Assembly: GCA_037200445.1 (NCBI GenBank)
Contig: JBBCGH010000001.1
Span: 434,001 to 498,000 of the forward strand
Direction of reading: 5' to 3'
DNA from: Alphaproteobacteria bacterium
GTDB taxonomy: Bacteria > Pseudomonadota > Alphaproteobacteria > Rhizobiales > Xanthobacteraceae
DNA: 64,000 bases
The notes beneath the pieces were generated by a model. It searched no databases. It was not told where the DNA came from and saw nothing but the letters and a program-made list of their open reading frames with translations. The translations under genes were made by a program, and so were the position numbers. Positions 17,230 to 24,806 of this stretch are shown piece by piece (the stretch's first letter is position 1; the number at the start of each line of letters is the position of its first letter).

Positions 17230-17532
17230 TCACAACGCGCCCGCAATGGCCTTCTTGGCGGCCGAGATCGCTTTTTCGTCGCGCTTGTACATCGTCCAGC
17301 CCTTGATCCGCCTTGACCCGACCAGGCCGGACGACACCAGCACGCGCATGTGCTCGCTCAGCGTCGGCGCGGATACGCCAAGCTTCTCGGCGATCAGCAC
17401 GCCGCAGACGCCATCCTGGACCAGGTCGCCGTCGACCTGGGACCTGAAGTGTGCGCGGGGATCCCTCAGCCACTCCAGAATCTGAAGCCGCCGCTCGTTG
17501 GCCAGGGCCTTGAGGATCGCAGCAGTGTTCAC
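17230..17532 (-). CDS. ArsR-family winged-helix repressor
   Basis: About 100 residues with the ArsR fold: LKALANERRLQILEWL at the start, recognition region LGVSAPTLSEHMRVLVSSGLV and the wing RRIKGWTMYKRD. The usual ArsR metal motif ELCVCDL is absent; the matching stretch reads DGVCGVLIAEKL, so metal sensing by that site is doubtful. The start is uncertain: GTG 17532 or TTG 17547. GTG is preferred because a perfect palindrome overlaps the TTG. It is the first gene of a two-gene unit with the YbaK-like protein. Confidence 0.85.
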   Translation of the reverse strand: MNTAAILKALANERRLQILEWLRDPRAHFRSQVDGDLVQDGVCGVLIAEKLGVSAPTLSEHMRVLVSSGLVGSRRIKGWTMYKRDEKAISAAKKAIAGAL

Positions 17533-17545
17533 TTCGCTTCTTAGC

Positions 17546-17559
17546 AAATTAGCTAATTT
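17546..17559. promoter_or_regulatory. 14-bp palindrome, probable ArsR operator
   Basis: AAATTAGCTAATTT is a perfect 14-bp palindrome in an AT-rich patch 13 nt upstream of the GTG start of the ArsR-type gene. Its position and symmetry fit an autoregulatory operator for a dimeric winged-helix repressor. This is inference from symmetry and location only. Confidence 0.55.
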
Positions 17560-17661
17560 ATGTCAACGAGCGTTTTGCCTGCAGACCTGAACGCGTGATG
17601 CCGAAAGGCACAGGCATGGCGGACAACCGTGGCGCAATCGCGAGCGCGGCCCGTTTCGTGG

Positions 17662-18546
17662 CTACACCGCGGGCGCGGGCAGGCCGTGGATCGCGCAGGC
17701 TGCGCGCACCGTGTTCACCAGCAGGCACGCGATGGTCATGGGGCCGACGCCGCCCGGCACCGGCGTGATCGCGCCGGCCACCCGTGACGCTTCGTCGAAC
17801 GCCACATCGCCGACGATGCGGCTCTTGCCGTCCGCGCCGCTCACGCGATTGATGCCGACATCGATCACGGTCGCGCCACCCTTGATCCAGTCACCGCGCA
17901 CCATTTCAGGCCGTCCCACCGCCGCGAATACGAGATCGGCGCGCCGCGTGACCGCCGGCAGATCGCGCGTCTTCGAGTGCGCCACCGTCACCGTCGCGTT
18001 CTCGGTGAGGAGGAGCTGGATCAGCGGCTTGCCGACAATATTCGAACGGCCGACGATCACGGCCTCCATTCCCTCGAGCGAGCGGTGCACGGCCTTCGCC
18101 AGCATGACGCAGCCGAGCGGCGTGCAGGGGGTGAGCGCCGGAAGGCCGGTCGCGAGCCGCCCCGCGTTAACCGGATGAAAGCCGTCGACGTCCTTGGCGG
18201 GATCGATCGCGTTCAGGATTCTCTGGCTGTCGATTTGCTTCGGCAGCGGAAGCTGTACGAGAATTCCGTGCACCGCCGGATCGGCATTGAGTTTCTCGAC
18301 CAGCGCAAGCACCTCTTTCTCCGCGGCGCTTTCCGGCAGGCGATGATCGAAGGACTTCATGCCGGCTTCGACGGTCTGCTGTGCCTTCGAGCGCACATAG
18401 AGGGCACTCGCCGGGTTCTCGCCGACCAGCACCACGGCGAGGCCGGGCGCAACGTTGTGGTCGCACTTGAGGCGATCAACCTCGGTGGCTAGGCGCGCGC
18501 GCAGTTCTGTCGCGATTGCCTTGCCGTCGATGATGCGTGCGGTCAT
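17662..18546 (-). CDS. folD: bifunctional methylene-THF dehydrogenase/cyclohydrolase FolD
   Basis: A 294-residue cytosolic enzyme interconverting 5,10-methylene-, methenyl- and 10-formyl-tetrahydrofolate with NADP. Signatures are [16 protein letters not shown] (catalytic Lys in YVRSK), [26 protein letters not shown], and the NADP site [13 protein letters not shown] with [13 protein letters not shown] near the end. The length is typical. It is followed upstream by DUF167 and YggT on the same strand, a cluster I recall as common in Hyphomicrobiales. Confidence 0.97.
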   Translation of the reverse strand: MTARIIDGKAIATELRARLATEVDRLKCDHNVAPGLAVVLVGENPASALYVRSKAQQTVEAGMKSFDHRLPESAAEKEVLALVEKLNADPAVHGILVQLPLPKQIDSQRILNAIDPAKDVDGFHPVNAGRLATGLPALTPCTPLGCVMLAKAVHRSLEGMEAVIVGRSNIVGKPLIQLLLTENATVTVAHSKTRDLPAVTRRADLVFAAVGRPEMVRGDWIKGGATVIDVGINRVSGADGKSRIVGDVAFDEASRVAGAITPVPGGVGPMTIACLLVNTVRAACAIHGLPAPAV

Positions 18547-18554
18547 GGCGTTGT

Positions 18555-18875
18555 CTAGCGTGCGCCCGCCAACTTCTCCAGCCTCGCGGCGAGCGCCGCC
18601 GCATCGCCCACGATCTTGATGCGCTTGATGCGGGACGTGGCCCCACCGGTGATCTCGACGTTGCGCGGTGGGACGCCGAGCGAGGCTGCGAAGAGGGCGA
18701 GGAGCGCCTCATTGGCGGCGCCTTCGTGCGGCGCAGCACGCACGCGCGCCTTCAGCACGGTATGCCCGTCGCTCATTGTCGCGATGCCGTCGAGGCAATC
18801 GCGGCCGCCTTTGGGGGTCAGCCGCACGGTGATCGTTGCGCCATCAACCGAAGGCGCCCAAAACGAAGCCGTCAC
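18555..18875 (-). CDS. DUF167 (YggU) family protein
   Basis: A 106-residue protein of the small YggU/DUF167 family, whose role is unknown. Its core is [41 protein letters not shown] and [18 protein letters not shown]. The GTG start is chosen because it overlaps the stop of the upstream YggT gene by 4 nt (GTGA), giving the expected family N-terminus. A much longer in-frame version would run through YggT in another frame and is rejected. folD begins 8 nt downstream. Confidence 0.88.
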   Translation of the reverse strand: MTASFWAPSVDGATITVRLTPKGGRDCLDGIATMSDGHTVLKARVRAAPHEGAANEALLALFAASLGVPPRNVEITGGATSRIKRIKIVGDAAALAARLEKLAGAR

Positions 18876-19162
18876 ACCAGCGCTTTTGCGATGTTCGGGA
18901 TGATGACGGACTGAATGAAGATGATGATCAGAATGACGATGATCGGCGAAATGTCGATGCCGCCGAGATTGGGCAGCATATTGCGGATCGGCCGCAGCAC
19001 CGGCTCGGTGATGCGATAGAGAAACTGCCCGATGGCCGAGACGACCGGACTGCGCGTGTTCACTACATTGAACGCGATCAGCCAGCTCAGCACCGCCGCC
19101 GCGATGATGATATAGACGTAAAGCTGAAGCAGGTAGGAGATGAAGCTGAGCAGTTCGATCAT
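18872..19162 (-). CDS. YggT-family integral membrane protein
   Basis: A 96-residue protein with the YggT pattern: two hydrophobic segments ([37 protein letters not shown]) around the conserved [27 protein letters not shown]. YggT proteins are implicated in osmotic or K+ homeostasis and, in some lineages, in cell division. The ATG in MIELLSF gives the family N-terminus; an upstream ATG would add ten unsupported residues. It is coupled to DUF167. Confidence 0.92.
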   Translation of the reverse strand: MIELLSFISYLLQLYVYIIIAAAVLSWLIAFNVVNTRSPVVSAIGQFLYRITEPVLRPIRNMLPNLGGIDISPIIVILIIIFIQSVIIPNIAKALV

Positions 19163-19328
19163 GGCGCCTGAAATCCTGTCCCGGCGAAACATGTAGCCGC
19201 CCGCTCACGCGGGAACAAGGCGCGCCGCAGGTCCCGCTTGCCTTGACACCCCACCCCCTCGGCCGTAAATGACGGCCGACACTGGAGCGCCGCGTAATCG
19301 CGTTTTTCGCGCCTTTTCGCGTCCTTTA

Positions 19329-19404
19329 GGGGCCATAGCTCAGCTGGGAGAGCGCCTCGTTCGCAATGAGGAGGTCGGCGGTTCGATCCCGCCTGGCTCC
19401 ACCA
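19329..19404 (+). tRNA. tRNA-Ala (anticodon CGC)
   Basis: A 76-nt cloverleaf with encoded CCA. The acceptor arms GGGGCCA / TGGCTCC pair with one G-U. The D arm is GCTCAGCTGGGAGAGC, the anticodon loop TTCGCAA with anticodon CGC reads GCG codons, and the T arm has GGTTCGATCC. Immediately downstream, 19403-19420 and 19463-19480 form an 18-bp inverted repeat with one mismatch, which may help end transcription or belong to the adjacent GIY-YIG cassette. Confidence 0.96.
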
Positions 19405-19415
19405 GTCTTCGCCGC

Positions 19416-19438
19416 TTCGCGGCTACGACTGGCAAGCC
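19416..19438. repeat. 23-bp direct repeat, left copy (flanks GIY-YIG gene)
   Basis: Identical 23-bp sequence at 19416-19438 and 19767-19789, beginning TTCGCGGCTACGACTGG. The copies lie on either side of the GIY-YIG gene, the left one 12 nt after the tRNA-Ala CCA end. Confidence 0.85.
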
Positions 19439-19518
19439 AGTTTTCCGCACAATGCGGTGTCGCGAAGCGGTGAAGACTGCCCGGCGAAGCCCGGAGGGCG
19501 AAGTCGGGCTGGCGCCTC

Positions 19519-19761
19519 ATGAAATATGTCTATCTCCTCGAAAGCCTTAGTAATCCCAAGGAGACATATGTCGGGTTGGCGGAGGATTTGCGCGCCAGAT
19601 TGGCCGCGCATAACGCCGGCCAGTCCCGTCACACCGCGAAATTCAAACCTTGGCGCTTGGTGACCTACGTCGCATTCTCGAACGAAGCAAAAGCCGTTGC
19701 TTTCGAACGGTATTTGAAATCGTCGTCTGGGAGGGCGTTTGCCAAGAAACGGTTCAGATGA
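19519..19761 (+). CDS. GIY-YIG nuclease superfamily protein
   Basis: An 80-residue single-domain GIY-YIG protein of the YhbQ/UvrC-N type. The GIY strand is KYVYLLES and the YIG strand TYVGL; Arg and His follow in DLRARLAAHN, and the C-terminal acidic residue is in AVAFERYLKSSSGRAFAKKRF. Such small proteins are numerous in alphaproteobacterial genomes; whether they are mobile, repair or RNA-processing enzymes is unclear. Here it sits in a segment bounded by a 23-bp direct repeat and immediately downstream of a tRNA, which suggests a mobile cassette. Confidence 0.9.
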   Translation: MKYVYLLESLSNPKETYVGLAEDLRARLAAHNAGQSRHTAKFKPWRLVTYVAFSNEAKAVAFERYLKSSSGRAFAKKRFR

Positions 19762-19766
19762 AACCG

Positions 19767-19789
19767 TTCGCGGCTACGACTGGCAAGCC
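19767..19789. repeat. 23-bp direct repeat, right copy (flanks GIY-YIG gene)
   Basis: Second copy of the repeat at 19416-19438, starting 5 nt after the GIY-YIG stop codon. Confidence 0.85.
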
Positions 19790-19869
19790 GGCCTTCGCGC
19801 GCACCGAGGTGTGCATCTGACGCACTGCTGCGAAGGCCAACAGCCGTATAGGCTGTTCCCCGTCCCACG

Positions 19870-21096
19870 ATGACTCCCGACCATCCCGATTCCGTCCTGC
19901 GTCACCGCCCGTTCGTGCTGTTCTGGCTTTCTCGGCTGGCGCTCACGGTCGGCTATCACATGCTCATCGTTGCGGTGGGCTGGCAGCTCTATGCGCTGAC
20001 CGGCGACCCGTTCGATCTCGGCCTCATTGGCTTGATCCAGTTCGTCCCGGCGATGCTGCTGTTCCTCGTCGTCGGGCAGATCGTCGACCGGCATGACCGG
20101 CGCATGGTTCTCGTCGCCTGTCAGGCGATCGAGGGCATCGCGGCGGCGACGCTGCTGGTCGGCGTCCTCACGGGCAAGACCTCGCGCGAACTGATCCTCG
20201 CGGTGTCGTTCATCCTCGGCATCGCGCGCGCGTTTGAAGTCACCGTGATGCAGATCCTGGTGCCGAACCTCGTGCCGCTGCCGCTGGTGCCGCGCGCGGT
20301 CGCGGCGTCCGCGACCGCGAACCAGGCCGCGACGATCACGGGCCCGGCGGTCGGCGGTTTTCTCTATGCGGTGGGCGCGTCCGTCGTGTTCAGCGCAAGC
20401 CTTGCGCTGTTTGCGCTCGCCGCTGCCTTGACGCTGATGATCCGCATGGAGCGCGCGGCGCCATCACGCGAACCGATGACGCTCGCGACGTTCTTTGCGG
20501 GCTTTGCTTTCATCCGCCGCAGCCCGGCGATCCTCGGCGTCATCTCGCTCGACCTGTTCGCGGTGCTGCTCGGCGGCGTCACGGCGCTGCTGCCTGTGTT
20601 CGCGCGCGATGTCTTCGCGGCCGGCCCCTGGGGGCTCGGCCTCTTGCGCGCCGCGCCCGGCGCCGGGGCGCTCACCATGGCGCTCGCGCTCACGCGCTGG
20701 CCGATCGAGGGGAAGGCCGGAAAGATCATGTTCGCGGCGGTTGCGTGCTTCGGGCTCTCGACCATCGTGTTCGCGCTGTCCGGCAGCTTCGTCGTGGCGC
20801 TTGTCTCGCTCGCGGTGCTTGGTGCGTCCGACATGGTGAGCGTCGTGATCCGCATGACGCTGGTTCAGCTCGGAACGCCGGACGAGGTGCGCGGCCGCGT
20901 CACGGCCGTGAACGGGTTGTTCATCGGGGCATCGAATCAGCTCGGTGAATTTCGCGCCGGCGCAATGGCGTCGTTCATCGGCGCGGTGCCGGCCGTGCTG
21001 GTTGGCGGCATCGGCACGCTCGTCATCACGGCGATCTGGACGAAGCTGTTTCCGGAGCTGTGGCGCGCCGACAAGCTCGAAGGCGACAAAGCCTGA
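19870..21096 (+). CDS. MFS transporter (EntS-like exporter group)
   Basis: A 408-residue inner-membrane transporter with about 12 helices. The loop between helices 2 and 3 reads GQIVDRHDRRMVLVACQ, the MFS G-x3-D-R-x-[GDHK]-R-R signature. The C-terminal half starts at FIRRSPAILGVISLDLFAVLLGG, a pattern of the MFS_3/EntS group that exports siderophores or drugs. No siderophore genes lie nearby, so the substrate is unknown. The end is convergent with the amidotransferase gene, the two stops being adjacent. Confidence 0.9.
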   Translation: MTPDHPDSVLRHRPFVLFWLSRLALTVGYHMLIVAVGWQLYALTGDPFDLGLIGLIQFVPAMLLFLVVGQIVDRHDRRMVLVACQAIEGIAAATLLVGVLTGKTSRELILAVSFILGIARAFEVTVMQILVPNLVPLPLVPRAVAASATANQAATITGPAVGGFLYAVGASVVFSASLALFALAAALTLMIRMERAAPSREPMTLATFFAGFAFIRRSPAILGVISLDLFAVLLGGVTALLPVFARDVFAAGPWGLGLLRAAPGAGALTMALALTRWPIEGKAGKIMFAAVACFGLSTIVFALSGSFVVALVSLAVLGASDMVSVVIRMTLVQLGTPDEVRGRVTAVNGLFIGASNQLGEFRAGAMASFIGAVPAVLVGGIGTLVITAIWTKLFPELWRADKLEGDKA

Positions 21097-21813
21097 CTAT
21101 TCGGCGGCGACGAGACGCGGGCGCTGCGCGCCGCAGGCGAGCCAGTGATCGAGGAAATGGGATAGCCACTGCCGGATGCCATGGTCGTAGACCGGACGGT
21201 CGGCGAAATGCTCATGCCGCTGCTTGGCGCCGGGCATCTCCATGCGGGCGGCGCCGCGCGTGGTCCAGCGGCACATCATGGCGTGCGTGACTTCCGCGTG
21301 GAACTGGATTGCGTAAGCCGTTCGATAGCGAAACGCCTGCATCGGGAAGATGTCGCCCTCGGCGAGCAATTCCGTGCCGCGCGGCAGATCGAAGCCTTCG
21401 CGATGCCACTGATACATGTGAGAGGGCCAATCGCAGATCGCGCGGCCGGCTGCCGTCGGCCGTACCGGGTAGTAACCGATCTCGGCCTTGCCTTCCGGAT
21501 GCGTCGCGACGCGCTCGCCGAGATGCCGCGCCAGCATCTGCGCGCCGAGGCAGATGCCGAGGAAGGGTTTCCCCTCGCGCAGCGGCACGCCGATGAAATC
21601 GGTCTCGGCCTTGATGAAGTCGTCAGGATCGTTGGCGCTTTGCGGGCCGCCGAAGATCACCGCGCCGGCGTGGTCCGACATCGTTTTGGGCAGGGGATCG
21701 CCGTAGCGCGGCCGGCGGATGTCGAGCTCGTAGCCGCGATCCCGGAGCGCCAAACCGACGCGTCCGGGCGTCGATTGCTCCTGGTGCAGGACGAGAAGGA
21801 CCTTTTCAGTCAT
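21097..21813 (-). CDS. class I glutamine amidotransferase-like protein
   Basis: A 238-residue free-standing GATase1 domain resembling the amidotransferase part of GMP synthase. The catalytic triad is visible: Cys88 in FLGICLGAQML, His172 and Glu174 in IQFHAEVT. FGGPQSAND replaces the usual GGP loop. A C-terminal extension of ~60 residues (CRWTTRGAARMEMPGAKQRHEHF) is typical of the subgroup close to YfeJ/gamma-Glu-polyamine-type hydrolases. The acceptor or substrate is unknown. Confidence 0.88.
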   Translation of the reverse strand: MTEKVLLVLHQEQSTPGRVGLALRDRGYELDIRRPRYGDPLPKTMSDHAGAVIFGGPQSANDPDDFIKAETDFIGVPLREGKPFLGICLGAQMLARHLGERVATHPEGKAEIGYYPVRPTAAGRAICDWPSHMYQWHREGFDLPRGTELLAEGDIFPMQAFRYRTAYAIQFHAEVTHAMMCRWTTRGAARMEMPGAKQRHEHFADRPVYDHGIRQWLSHFLDHWLACGAQRPRLVAAE

Positions 21814-21883
21814 CGATCGAGGATTCGCGAAGCGCCGAGCGATTCAACACCTAACGGATTAACAAGCAATTTCAAGGCGCAAA

Positions 21884-22705
21884 TCACCTCTTGTGCCAGC
21901 CCTCGGCGCGCCGCCCGCGATCGCGCTGATAGGACTCCAGCATCTTGAGCACCATTCCGCGCGGCAGAAAGCGCGGCAGGTTGCTCGCGACCTTGTTGCC
22001 GAACCCCGGGATGACCACGCGCTTGCCCGCCATGAAGCCGTCGTAGCCGGCCTGCGCGACCTGTTCGGCGGTGCGGCCCAGCAGCGGCGGAGGCTTCCGC
22101 GAATCGAGGCCCGCGCGCAGCTGGAATTCGGTCTTCACCGGACCGGGGCAGAGCACCGTCACACGGACGCCGAGCGGGACAAGCTCGCGCGCAAGCGCTT
22201 CTGTGAATGACAGCACGTAGGCTTTCGATGCGTAGTACACCGCCATGCCGGGGCCCGGCATGAAGCCCGCGACGGATGCGACGTTCAGAATGCCGCCCTT
22301 GTGCTTCACGATGCCGTCGATCCAGCGCAGCGACAGGTCGGTGAGCGCGCGCACGTTGAGGTCGATCATCGCGAGCTGCTCGCCGCGATCGATCTCCGCG
22401 GCCGACCCATGCAGGCCGAAGCCCGCATTGTTGACGACGATCGCCGGCTCGAGCCCGCGCCCAAGCAGTTCGTGCGCGATGCGCGCAGGCGCGTCGGCGC
22501 GCTGCAGGTCTTGGGTGATGACGATGGGCTTGTACTTCGCCGACACCGCGATCTCGGTTGCGAGCAGGGTCATTTCCTTCTCGCGGCGCGCGACGAGCGC
22601 GATCTCTTGGCCATTGCGGGCGAAAACACGCGCCAGCGCCGCGCCGATGCCGACCGAGGCGCCGGTGATGACCGTGACAGGCTTGAAGATCGACGACGTC
22701 GCCAC
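21884..22705 (-). CDS. SDR-family NAD(P)-dependent oxidoreductase
   Basis: A 273-residue short-chain dehydrogenase of the classical type. The nucleotide motif TGxxxGIG is TGASVGIG (residues ~15-22), followed by VVNNAGFGLHG, catalytic Ser in NVASVAGFMPG and YxxxK as YYASKAYV. The tail is longer and basic (LPRFLPRGMVLKMLESYQRDRGRR), like the DltE/YqjQ-type SDRs that often act on lipids. The substrate is unknown. It lies on the same strand as the TerB-like gene, 20 nt away. Confidence 0.9.
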   Translation of the reverse strand: MATSSIFKPVTVITGASVGIGAALARVFARNGQEIALVARREKEMTLLATEIAVSAKYKPIVITQDLQRADAPARIAHELLGRGLEPAIVVNNAGFGLHGSAAEIDRGEQLAMIDLNVRALTDLSLRWIDGIVKHKGGILNVASVAGFMPGPGMAVYYASKAYVLSFTEALARELVPLGVRVTVLCPGPVKTEFQLRAGLDSRKPPPLLGRTAEQVAQAGYDGFMAGKRVVIPGFGNKVASNLPRFLPRGMVLKMLESYQRDRGRRAEGWHKR

Positions 22706-22725
22706 CCGTGCCTCGCAGTCGATGT

Positions 22726-23193
22726 TTAAGCGCTATTCTCCTGCTCGCCGGCAACGCGCTGGCGCAGCGCAATGCGATCGCGCGAGGAAACCCCCAGGAG
22801 ATCGGCGGCGCGCCACATCAGGTTATCCTCGAACTCCGTGACGCGTCCGTCCGCCAGCACGATTTCCCACATCATCTCGACAATACCGAGGCGGCCCGGC
22901 TCGTCGAGCGAGCGATTAATCAGGCTGGTGAAGTGGTAGAGGTCGACGGCCTCATTCTCGGCCCGCGTGCCCATGTCGATCAGTTCGGCGGTGGCGCCGT
23001 CGTCGAGGCCGAAATGGCTCTTGAGCACGGCGGAAAGCTTCTGCCGCTCGGCCGTCCCCATCTCGCCGTCGATCGTCGAGGCATGGACTAGCAGCGCGGC
23101 CGCGGCGAGGCGGTAGTCGTTCTCCGCGAACCGGGCCGGATGCTGGTCGCGTCCGGTCAGGTCAGAAACAAAATTCCTCAATAAATCCAGCAT
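22726..23193 (-). CDS. TerB-family protein
   Basis: A 155-residue all-helical protein of the TerB-like (tellurite resistance/COG4103) family. Two similar acidic motifs are present: HASTIDGEMGTAERQKLSAVL and EIVLADGRVTEFEDNLMWRAADLLG, as expected for the metal-binding TerB fold. It is a single gene, not part of a ter operon, so tellurite resistance should not be inferred. The ATG at MLDLLRNFV gives the usual family N-terminus. Confidence 0.88.
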   Translation of the reverse strand: MLDLLRNFVSDLTGRDQHPARFAENDYRLAAAALLVHASTIDGEMGTAERQKLSAVLKSHFGLDDGATAELIDMGTRAENEAVDLYHFTSLINRSLDEPGRLGIVEMMWEIVLADGRVTEFEDNLMWRAADLLGVSSRDRIALRQRVAGEQENSA

Positions 23194-23425
23194 GATAAGG
23201 TCAAGCTCGCGCCGACTTGGCTCCGCGCATCGCATGGGGGTCGAAAAAAGTCCAGCACAGCGCAGGGTTTGGCGGCCCCGAGGGTTAAATAGGCATGGTG
23301 CGCGCAGGCCACGATGCCTTTCAAATTTGCGGGGGTTTCTCCCCGTTACGAGGGACAATCCCAAGGGTCACCGGCACAATGCCGTTATGGTGCGCCCCGG
23401 ACACGAGGGCTGACGGTACGCCTGC

Positions 23426-23965
23426 ATGGATGGGCCGGCCGATCATGACCTCATGGCGCGCGCCGCAAAGGGCGACGAGCGGGCATTTCGAACGCTGGCG
23501 GAACGACATGCGGGGGCAGCGATCAGGCTGGCGCGGCGCATCCTCGGGAACGAGGCGGCGGCCGAAGACATCGTGCAGGATGCGTTGCTGCGCGTGTGGA
23601 TCAACGCGCCGCGCTGGCGGCCCGAGGCCGCATTCCGCACCTGGCTCTATCGCATCGTGGTCAATCTCTGTCTTAACGCGAAGCGGCGCGCAGCCGACCT
23701 TCCGCTCGAGGCTGCCGAGCACGTTACCGATGCAGGGCTTGCGCCCGACGAACAGCTTGAACTGCACCAGCGTGACGCACGCCTCGCCGCCGCCATCGCG
23801 GCGCTGCCGCCGCGTCAGCGCGCTGCCCTTGTGCTCACCTATCAGGAAGGGCTCAGCAACGCGGAGGTCGCGGACGTGCTCGAGAGTTCCGTCTCGGGTG
23901 TCGAGACCTTGCTGGTTCGCGCCCGGCGAACGCTGCGCCACGCATTCGGATCGGATCGGGAGTAG
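23426..23965 (+). CDS. ECF RNA polymerase sigma factor
   Basis: A 179-residue extracytoplasmic-function sigma factor. Region 2 spans residues ~10-80 (FRTLAERHAGAAIRLARRILGNEAAAEDIVQDALLRVW, including the DIVQDAL promoter-melting helix). Region 4 spans ~120-175 (LPPRQRAALVLTYQEGLSNAEVADVLESSVSGVETLLVRARRTLR). Nine nt downstream lies a short membrane protein, then a CnrX-like protein and a complete RND efflux set. The order recalls cnrYXH, in which CnrH sigma drives the efflux genes when the CnrY/CnrX pair releases it. Confidence 0.93.
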   Translation: MDGPADHDLMARAAKGDERAFRTLAERHAGAAIRLARRILGNEAAAEDIVQDALLRVWINAPRWRPEAAFRTWLYRIVVNLCLNAKRRAADLPLEAAEHVTDAGLAPDEQLELHQRDARLAAAIAALPPRQRAALVLTYQEGLSNAEVADVLESSVSGVETLLVRARRTLRHAFGSDRE

Positions 23966-23974
23966 GAGGGCCTC

Positions 23975-24304
23975 ATGACCGATGAGGAGCTCGAAGCCGC
24001 GCTCAAACGTGTGATGTCGACGAGTCCCGAGGATCTGGCCGCGAAGCGCCTGCTCGGGCGGCTGCAATCGCTGCCGCCGCAAAAGCGCGCGTTCGCCTGG
24101 TGGCCGGCGGCGCTCGCGGATGTAAATTTTGCGCCCGCCTGGCCGCGCCTTGCGGCTCTTGCCGCTGCGGCCGTGCTCGGCATCTCCATCGGACTCTCCA
24201 ACATCGGCACGCGGATTGCGGCTGACCTCGACCTTGTGCGGGTCGCGAATGCCGACGACGCCAGCACCAACGCCTTCGATAGCGACGCAGGGTTACGCCC
24301 ATGA
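23975..24304 (+). CDS. short membrane protein, probable anti-sigma factor
   Basis: A 109-residue protein with a cytosolic N-terminal part (residues 1-60, TDEELEAALKRVMSTSPEDLAAKRLL), one membrane helix (LAALAAAAVLGISIGLSNIG, ~61-80) and a short periplasmic tail. Size, topology and position right after the ECF sigma gene fit a CnrY-like anti-sigma factor. It lacks the zinc motif of ZAS anti-sigma proteins. Its stop overlaps the start of the next gene by 4 nt (ATGA). Confidence 0.7.
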   Translation: MTDEELEAALKRVMSTSPEDLAAKRLLGRLQSLPPQKRAFAWWPAALADVNFAPAWPRLAALAAAAVLGISIGLSNIGTRIAADLDLVRVANADDASTNAFDSDAGLRP

Positions 24305-24786
24305 CGATGACCATGACGATGCCGGACCGCCCATCGCGCTGGCTGCTTGTCGGCTCGCTGGCGCTCAATCTGTTCTTCATCGGCACGCTCGCCTCACTTG
24401 CGGCGCGCGCCTACATGCTGCCTGGCCAGCCGGCCGCGACCGAGCGCCCGCGCACCGCGGCGGCCCGCATCGAGCGCCTCGCGGCGCCCCTGCCGGCCGT
24501 GGATGCCGAAAAGCTGCGCGCGGCATTCCGCGCGCGTGAAACGAGCGCCGAAGGCGCGCGCGATGCACTGAACAAGGCCTACGAACGCGCTCAGGCGGCG
24601 TTGCGGGCGGACACCTTCGATCCGGGCGCCTTGCGTGCCGCGCTTGCTGACGCGCGTGCCGCGCGGCCCGCCTACGATCAGGTGATGCAGGACATCCTGC
24701 TGACTGGCGCGAGCGCCATGTCGCTGGAGGGCCGCAGGCGGCTTGCCGATTGGCCGGCATCGCGGCCCACAACAGCGGCGCGTTGA
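24301..24786 (+). CDS. periplasmic CnrX/CpxP-like sensor protein
   Basis: A 161-residue protein with an N-terminal membrane anchor (WLLVGSLALNLFFIGTLASL) and a helical, Arg/Ala-rich periplasmic domain with ELRAAF-, RDALNKAYERAQAALRA- and ARPAYDQVMQDIL-type helices, as in the metal-resistance/Spy/CnrX superfamily. Notably it has no histidine and no cysteine, whereas CnrX binds Ni/Co through His, Met and Glu. It may therefore sense an envelope signal other than a soft metal. It ends 20 nt before the outer-membrane lipoprotein gene. Confidence 0.75.
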   Translation: MTMTMTMPDRPSRWLLVGSLALNLFFIGTLASLAARAYMLPGQPAATERPRTAAARIERLAAPLPAVDAEKLRAAFRARETSAEGARDALNKAYERAQAALRADTFDPGALRAALADARAARPAYDQVMQDILLTGASAMSLEGRRRLADWPASRPTTAAR

Positions 24787-24806
24787 GACCGGAAAGCTTG
24801 CAACGA

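Noticed and set aside
22726-23193. Tellurite resistance locus
   Set aside because: Only a single TerB-like gene is present; other ter genes are absent.
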